27,246 bases of DNA, taken from the NCBI GenBank assembly GCA_002394525.1, contig DGUF01000183.1, positions 11,567 to 38,812 of the forward strand, read 5' to 3'. This document shows positions 23,144-27,246 of this stretch, one piece after another. A model generated the notes under the pieces. The model worked only from the letters and a program-made list of their open reading frames with translations. It was not told the origin of the DNA and searched no databases. The translations under genes were made by a program, and so were the position numbers. Within the stretch, counting starts at the first letter, position 1. Every line of letters begins with the position of its first letter. Source of the stretch: Lachnospiraceae bacterium UBA4317. GTDB taxonomy: Bacteria > Bacillota_A > Clostridia > Lachnospirales > Lachnospiraceae.

Positions 23144-23929
23144 CTACAGCTCGATCTCCATGATCCTGTCTGAAAGCAGGACTGCCAACAGATAAGCTGC
23201 AAGACAGCCTGTCATAAATACGATCCCTCCCGCATTGTGATAGAGGACATCAAAAAAGCCCTCCGTGGACACGCCCAGATAAAAAATGATAAAAAAGGGC
23301 ACGATATCCATGATCTTCTGCTCAAACCGTCTGCTGCTGAGCAGGATCTCTATCTCTGTGTCGATCTCCATGCGGTCCCGGATCAGGGAAGCCGTCCGGT
23401 TCAGGATCTCCGGCAGGTTTCCGCCGCTCTTTCTGGCTATGGAAAAGACCTCGGCAAACTCCCGGATCTCCTCTATGCGCCAGCGGGCCGCAAAATCCCC
23501 CAGCAGCTTTTCCAGGGAGATCCTGTTTTCAAGGCCCCGCACGATCCTGTCCATCTCCTTTGTGATCATGGCCCGCTCCCCGAACTGGAAGGCCATCTCC
23601 CGCCGGCATTCGGCAAAGGCGTTTTCCGCGGAATATCCCGCCTTGAGCGCCGTGACGATCGCCGCCAGGGCCTCCCGGAACTGGCCGGACAGCTCCCTCT
23701 TGTCCTTTTCTTCCTTTTCTCTGCATCTCCTTTTATAGTAGGGGAGGAGCAGGGGGCACAGAAAGACCGCCGCCAGCGGGGAATCGTAAAAAAGGTAAGC
23801 GACCACGCCGATCAGGACCGCCCCCTCCAGAAGAAACTGCGCGTGGTCCGGAAATCTGATCCGGCTCCAGCGTCCGCCCTTCTGCCCCCCGTCTCTCCGC
23901 TCTCTTTTCCCCTTCATTTTTCCTTTCAT
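23144..23929 (-). CDS. tadB: TadB-like type II secretion F domain protein
   Basis: Inner-membrane platform protein of the tad machine. A basic N-terminus precedes two close membrane segments (LLEGAVLIGVVAYLF and SPLAAVFLCPLLLPYY). The T2SF helices LSGQFREALAAIVTALKAGYS and FAEVFSIARKSGGNLPEIL follow, and two C-terminal membrane segments end it. The ATG at 23929 is chosen because GAGGA precedes it by four or five bases. A TTG at 23980 would add 17 residues that do not look like the family. It is 85 bp after tadA; that gap contains a 15-bp palindrome, GATCCCATTGGGATC (23964-23978). Confidence 0.9.
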   Translation of the reverse strand: MKGKMKGKRERRDGGQKGGRWSRIRFPDHAQFLLEGAVLIGVVAYLFYDSPLAAVFLCPLLLPYYKRRCREKEEKDKRELSGQFREALAAIVTALKAGYSAENAFAECRREMAFQFGERAMITKEMDRIVRGLENRISLEKLLGDFAARWRIEEIREFAEVFSIARKSGGNLPEILNRTASLIRDRMEIDTEIEILLSSRRFEQKIMDIVPFFIIFYLGVSTEGFFDVLYHNAGGIVFMTGCLAAYLLAVLLSDRIMEIEL

Positions 23930-24014
23930 AATTTCCTCGTATCTGTTCAGCACCCCGCGCTGAGATCCCATTGGGATCAATCTGCATACCAGAAAACACT
24001 GCCGGGCATTTTCG

Positions 24015-25250
24015 TCAGAGCGGCGGCCATTTCACTCCCGCCATGGCGAGCTTGCCCCTGGAGGAGAGGGAGTTCTCCGCCTCCCATCTTCCCTGGATCC
24101 GGCCGCCCTGCTCCGCGGTCTCCCGGAAGCGAAAGAGCGGGACCGTCACGATGCGGCCGTCCTCCATCCCGGTGACCTCACAGATCTCCAGAAGCTTCCT
24201 GCTCCGGTCCCGGAGCCTGCCAAGGTGGACGATCACATCGATCGCCGAGGCCAGCTGGCCGCGGATGGCCGGCAGCGGAAGCTCCATCCCCATGAGGATC
24301 ATGGTCTCCAGCCTGGCCAGCATATCGCGGGCGCTGTTGGCGTGCCCCGTACTCAGAGATCCGTCATGTCCTGTATTCATAGCCTGGACCATATCAATGG
24401 CCTCGCTCCCCCTGACCTCTCCGACGATGATCCGGTCCGGCCTCATGCGCAGGGCCGACCGGATCAGGTCCCGTATGCTGATGGGCCGGCAGCCTTCCAC
24501 ATTGGCATTTCTCGCCTCCAGCCTGACCAGATTGTCGATGTGCCTGATCTGCAGCTCGGCGTTGTCCTCGATCGTGATGACCCTCTCATCCGCCGGAATG
24601 AATTCCGACAGGGCATTGAGAAAGGTGGTCTTTCCCGATCCCGTCCCGCCGCTGATAAAGATGTTGTAGCCCGCCAGGACCAGGCAGCGCAGGAAGGAGA
24701 CGATCTCTTCGGAGACCGAGCCCAGGGCCAGCAGGTCCTCCATCAGGATCGGCCGGTCCGGGAAGCGGCGGATCGTGACGATCGGCCCGTTCAGGGCCAC
24801 GGGGGGCAGGACCACGTTGACGCGGTCTCCGTTTGCCAGCCTGGCATCCACGATCGGTGTCGATTCATTGACGACCCTGTTGCAGGCGGAGACGATCTGC
24901 TGCACGACATCCTCCAGCTTCTCCCTGGAGACAAAGGTCCTGTCCGTCCTCAGGATCCTCCCGCCCTGCTCGATAAAGACCGCGTCCGGACCGTTGATCA
25001 TGATCTCGGTGACAGAGGGGTCTTCGATCAGCTCCTGGAGGATGTCCAGTCTGCGGATGGTGTTGAAAAGCTCCAGGCGCATCTGCTTCATCTCGTCCAG
25101 CGACAGCCCCGTTGCCCTCTTCGCGCGGATGATCTCCTCGTCGATCAGGCCCAGGACCTCCTCATCCTCAACGCTTCTGGAAAAATCGATCCCCCGCATG
25201 ATCGCGCCGTGGATCTCATCCCTGACCTCGGTATAGACCTGTGCCGCCAT
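24015..25250 (-). CDS. tadA: Tad pilus assembly ATPase TadA/CpaF
   Basis: Hexameric secretion ATPase that powers pilus assembly at the cytoplasmic face of TadB/TadC. The N-terminal helical region contains EIMINGPDAVFIEQGG. Walker A GGTGSGKTT is near residue 200-207, then the Asp box ITIEDNAELQ, Walker B RIIVGEVRG near 275, and the His box DGSLSTGHANS. Length (411 aa) is typical. The ATG at 25250 has AAGGAG five bases upstream; a GTG 12 codons earlier falls in a tandem repeat and is less likely. It follows the tadZ-like gene by 120 bp. Confidence 0.96.
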   Translation of the reverse strand: MAAQVYTEVRDEIHGAIMRGIDFSRSVEDEEVLGLIDEEIIRAKRATGLSLDEMKQMRLELFNTIRRLDILQELIEDPSVTEIMINGPDAVFIEQGGRILRTDRTFVSREKLEDVVQQIVSACNRVVNESTPIVDARLANGDRVNVVLPPVALNGPIVTIRRFPDRPILMEDLLALGSVSEEIVSFLRCLVLAGYNIFISGGTGSGKTTFLNALSEFIPADERVITIEDNAELQIRHIDNLVRLEARNANVEGCRPISIRDLIRSALRMRPDRIIVGEVRGSEAIDMVQAMNTGHDGSLSTGHANSARDMLARLETMILMGMELPLPAIRGQLASAIDVIVHLGRLRDRSRKLLEICEVTGMEDGRIVTVPLFRFRETAEQGGRIQGRWEAENSLSSRGKLAMAGVKWPPL

Positions 25251-25260
25251 ATCCGCTCCT

Positions 25261-25374
25261 TCCTCCGGCGTCTTCCGCGTCCTCACTTCTTCTCATCCCT
25301 CCGGCTGCAACTTCCCGCGTCTGCACTTCTTCGCATTTCCCGGCCACATCTTCCGCGTCCATACTTCTTGTCAT
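25261..25374. repeat. Three degenerate 36-39 bp tandem repeats before tadA
   Basis: Units at 25261-25296, 25298-25336 and 25337-25374 each contain CTTCC(C)GCGTC followed two or three bases later by ACTTCTT and ending in CAT. On the minus strand each unit begins ATGxxAAGAAGT. The first of these ATGs overlaps the stop of the tadZ-like gene (ATGA). They fill the whole gap and could encode a short out-of-frame peptide overlapping the tadA start. Confidence 0.65.
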
Positions 25375-26429
25375 TCCCCCTGCCAGGCCTCCCCGCTTTC
25401 GGGGAAAGCTCTTTCCGGAAGGCCCTCCCCGCAGAGGAGTCTCCCGCGTATATAGGCCGCGAGTTCTCCCCTGGTCAGGTCCTCCAGCCCGGAGGGGAGC
25501 TCCCGGAAGACCGGAAATCTGCAGTATTCGGTCTTCATCCTGACATCCTCATAATCCATCCTGCGCAGAAGGTCCTCATACTGAAAATATCTGGCCCGGG
25601 AAAAGGGCTCGTCCCGGATGATCGTGTAGACCCTGTCGCAGGTCCTGAGCAGGTCCAGCAGGCCGTCCGTGTGCTCGGTCAGGTCCATGAGCAGGTACTC
25701 GTATTCCGTCACTTTTTCGATCGTCCTGAGCAGACTGCTCCACTGCTCCTTCCTGATGGACCGCAGTTCGATAAAGGATTTCATGGGAGGCAGAAAATAC
25801 ATCCCGCCGGCTGTCTCAGTCATGAGCTCCAGCTGTCCCGCCATCTTCTCCCTGGCGCATTCGTTGTAGTAGATCAGGTCGCTCACGCTTCCCCGGAATT
25901 CTCTGGACAGCATCTTTTCCAGGCCTGAGAAGGCTTCGAAATTCATATACAGGACCTTGTGCCTGCGGGCCAGGATCTGGCCCAGGGTCATTGTGAACGT
26001 CGTCTGCAGGCAGCGGGTCACAGGGGTATAGACCCCGATCCTGATCATGGGCCTGCCGTGCCGCATGGACGCGACGACCGGCTCGTCTCCGATCCCGCAC
26101 CTGAGGCGTATGGCCTGTGCTATGTTTGTGATCGGCTGATATTTGCTGATATTCTCCGGCTCCTCCATCCATTCGTCGCTCTCATTCAGGACCAGAAGCC
26201 TCTCAAAACCGGCCCCGGCGACAGCGCCGTCATACTGGGACTGGGAGATCACGACCAGGGAAGCCCCCTTTACATCCGGATCCTCCAGCAGCTTTTCCGC
26301 CCCTGTATAGAGCCGGATCTCACAGGGAAAGGCGGCCTCCCGGCGCAGGTATTCCACCAGCCTGCCCGCATAGGACAGGTCGCTGTCACAGATCGCGATC
26401 GTTTTTTCTGTTCTCTCCAGGTTATTCAT
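25371..26429 (-). CDS. tadZ: TadZ/CpaE-like localisation protein with degenerate P-loop
   Basis: N-terminal receiver-like domain (KTIAICDSDLSYAGRLVEYL) followed by a MinD/ParA-like domain, as in TadZ/CpaE proteins that place the tad machinery in the cell. The position of the Walker A loop (about residues 135-147) reads YTPVTRCLQTTFT. The usual GKTT/GKTS lysine is replaced by Gln and the Gly-rich start is lost. Later core strands such as YEYLLMDLTEHTDGLL and CDRVYTII remain. AGGAGG lies five bases before the ATG. It is second in the operon, 27 bp after the first prepilin peptidase. ATP hydrolysis is doubtful. Confidence 0.86.
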   Translation of the reverse strand: MNNLERTEKTIAICDSDLSYAGRLVEYLRREAAFPCEIRLYTGAEKLLEDPDVKGASLVVISQSQYDGAVAGAGFERLLVLNESDEWMEEPENISKYQPITNIAQAIRLRCGIGDEPVVASMRHGRPMIRIGVYTPVTRCLQTTFTMTLGQILARRHKVLYMNFEAFSGLEKMLSREFRGSVSDLIYYNECAREKMAGQLELMTETAGGMYFLPPMKSFIELRSIRKEQWSSLLRTIEKVTEYEYLLMDLTEHTDGLLDLLRTCDRVYTIIRDEPFSRARYFQYEDLLRRMDYEDVRMKTEYCRFPVFRELPSGLEDLTRGELAAYIRGRLLCGEGLPERAFPESGEAWQGE

Positions 26430-26456
26430 ACAAACCTCCTATGATACAGGCCTCCC

Positions 26457-26936
26457 CTAATACAGGCCCGCCAGATGCAGGATCACGCCCGCAGCGACAG
26501 GCACTGCGAAGTGGACTGTGCGCGCCCGCCCCCCTGACAGGATCAGACCGGCAAGCCCGCCCGCGGCTCCGATCAGAAAGGAAGCCGCAAAACATCTGAG
26601 ATAAGCCTCGGACGTCATAAAGGCCGAGACCGCCGCAAGCAGCTTGATATCTCCGGCCCCCAGCCCGCCCGCGCTGTAAAAGGGAAAAAGCACAAGCAGG
26701 GTAAAGCCGGCACTGCACAGGACCTCCAGAAGCCCCGTGGATCCGGCCCGGTCCGCCGCAAAGATCAGGCCGGCCACAAGTCCGGGGACCGTGACCGCGT
26801 TATAGACCTTCCCCTTCATCAGGTCTGTCACCGCACAGATCCCGGCAAGGCAGAGCAGAACCATGTCCCCCGGCCGGGACAGGGCGGCGGCAAGGAGAGC
26901 GCCGCCCTGAATGATAGAGCACTCCGGAATCTTCAT
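26457..26936 (-). CDS. tadV: Prepilin peptidase, A24 family (TadV/CpaA-like), first gene of the tad locus
   Basis: Membrane aspartyl protease, about 159 aa. The first catalytic Asp is in AVTDLMKGKVYNAV near residue 38. The second is in the GxGD motif LGAGDIKLLAAV near residue 93. Both are standard for A24 peptidases that cleave Flp-type prepilins. The ATG at 26936 has AAAGGAAGGG five bases upstream. A longer open frame to 27011 is rejected because it runs back through the hairpin repeat. It lies directly downstream of the tad promoter and a structured leader. A second, diverged peptidase is at 17899-18369. Confidence 0.92.
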   Translation of the reverse strand: MKIPECSIIQGGALLAAALSRPGDMVLLCLAGICAVTDLMKGKVYNAVTVPGLVAGLIFAADRAGSTGLLEVLCSAGFTLLVLFPFYSAGGLGAGDIKLLAAVSAFMTSEAYLRCFAASFLIGAAGGLAGLILSGGRARTVHFAVPVAAGVILHLAGLY

Positions 26937-27099
26937 ATGTACCCTTCCTTTCCATTCTTCCGCAGCATGCCGGAGCACGAAGTGCGCCGGCAGACATCCC
27001 GGCCAAAGCATTGGCGCAGCGGAAATCTCTGATCCGCCGCGGACACGGCGGCGGATTTATATCATATTGTTGAATCTTCATAAGCTTCCGGCCTTCCTT
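26927..27099. repeat. Structured tad leader: duplicated initiation region around hairpins, family B copy 2
   Basis: GAATCTTCATA occurs at 26927-26937 (the real start of the first tad gene, read on the minus strand as tATGAAGATTC) and at 27072-27082. In both places a CCTTCCTTT ribosome-site complement follows a few bases away. Between them are an outer stem TTCCGC/GCGGAA (26958-27024) with inner GCCGG/CCGGC, and a 9-bp stem ATCCGCCGC/GCGGCGGAT (27032-27056). 26960-26987 matches 11520-11548. The distal copy could start a small out-of-frame peptide. Confidence 0.75.
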
Positions 27100-27107
27100 T
27101 TTGGAGA

Positions 27108-27136
27108 ATTATAGCTGTCCGGCCAGGCCTTTTCAA
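27108..27136 (-). promoter_or_regulatory. Promoter of the tad operon
   Basis: Read on the minus strand: -35 TTGAAA (27131-27136), 17 bp, perfect -10 TATAAT (27108-27113). It gives a leader of about 165 bases before the first tad gene. The remaining stretch to the window end (27137-27246) is AT-rich and shows no gene; loose TTGACA-like words occur on both strands. Confidence 0.82.
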
Positions 27137-27246
27137 GCCATCTGTATGAAATACTTCACTTTCTACGTTTTGACGAAAAGTATCCCTTTTTTTATCCACA
27201 AGAGCCCTTTTTATGCATTTTTATCAACATTTTACCTGTCAAAACT

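Noticed and set aside
23964..23978. 15-bp palindrome GATCCCATTGGGATC between tadA and tadB as an operator
   Set aside because: Single short site inside an operon with no promoter nearby; could be chance, so mentioned only under tadB.
25261..25374. Possible CRISPR array
   Set aside because: Only three adjoining degenerate units with no spacers and no cas genes.
24225..25928. 567-aa + strand open frame opposite tadA and tadZ
   Set aside because: Spans two well-supported genes in antisense and has no family features.
26800..27081. 93-aa minus-strand open frame starting at the duplicated tad initiation region
   Set aside because: Not listed as a gene: it runs through hairpins and then out of frame across the prepilin peptidase gene. 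Kept only as a possible upstream start in the findings.

Overview
The window is a GC-rich piece of a Gram-positive chromosome, most likely from a Lachnospiraceae-type gut Clostridium relative. The reasons are AGGAGG-type ribosome sites before nearly every gene, sigma-A promoters, a HelD-type helicase, a TPP-riboswitch-controlled HMP-type thiamine transporter, and a tad pilus locus of the clostridial kind (Flp1-like pilin, DUF5702-type protein, TadE-like proteins carrying Cys/His clusters, FHA protein). No tRNA, rRNA, CRISPR array, transposase or prophage gene was seen.

Layout. 1-4020: helD-like helicase and mnmA on the + strand, separated by a hairpin-rich repeat and closed by a strong terminator. 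4224-8413: a minus-strand thiamine salvage operon. Its order is promoter, TPP riboswitch, intrinsic terminator, tenA, ATPase, permease and substrate-binding lipoprotein. The first three genes overlap by ATGA. 8442-9833: a membrane-anchored protein of unknown function with a 45-bp tandem repeat. 10120-11469: a secreted beta-helix protein. 11581-12845: a divergent pair, an MGMT-like protein (-) and an esterase (+). 13180-15313: an asparagine-synthase-like protein that lacks its glutaminase nucleophile, and a HIT protein (both -). 15592-26936: an 11-gene minus-strand tad locus in the transcription order prepilin peptidase, TadZ/CpaE, TadA, TadB, TadC, Flp pilin, DUF5702-like, TadE-like, second prepilin peptidase, small TadE-like, FHA protein. 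It is driven by a clear promoter at 27108-27136.

How it works together. The thiamine operon imports and recycles pyrimidine precursor when TPP is low. The tad genes build a secreted pilus: peptidases mature the pilins, TadA powers TadB/TadC, TadZ positions the machine, and the FHA protein may link it to Ser/Thr phosphorylation.

The most unusual signal is non-coding. Gene boundaries repeatedly carry arrays of strong hairpins. Two sequence families recur: 2566-2661 with 13012-13155, and 11518-11576 with 26958-27024. At three genes (HIT, FHA, first tad gene) a hairpin-bearing segment lies between two copies of the sequence at or around the ribosome binding site. At one locus the array is read as the C-terminal tail of a protein. 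Separately, a perfect 19-bp inverted repeat encloses the ribosome site and start codon of one TadE-like gene, and the small TadE-like frame has no ordinary start codon.
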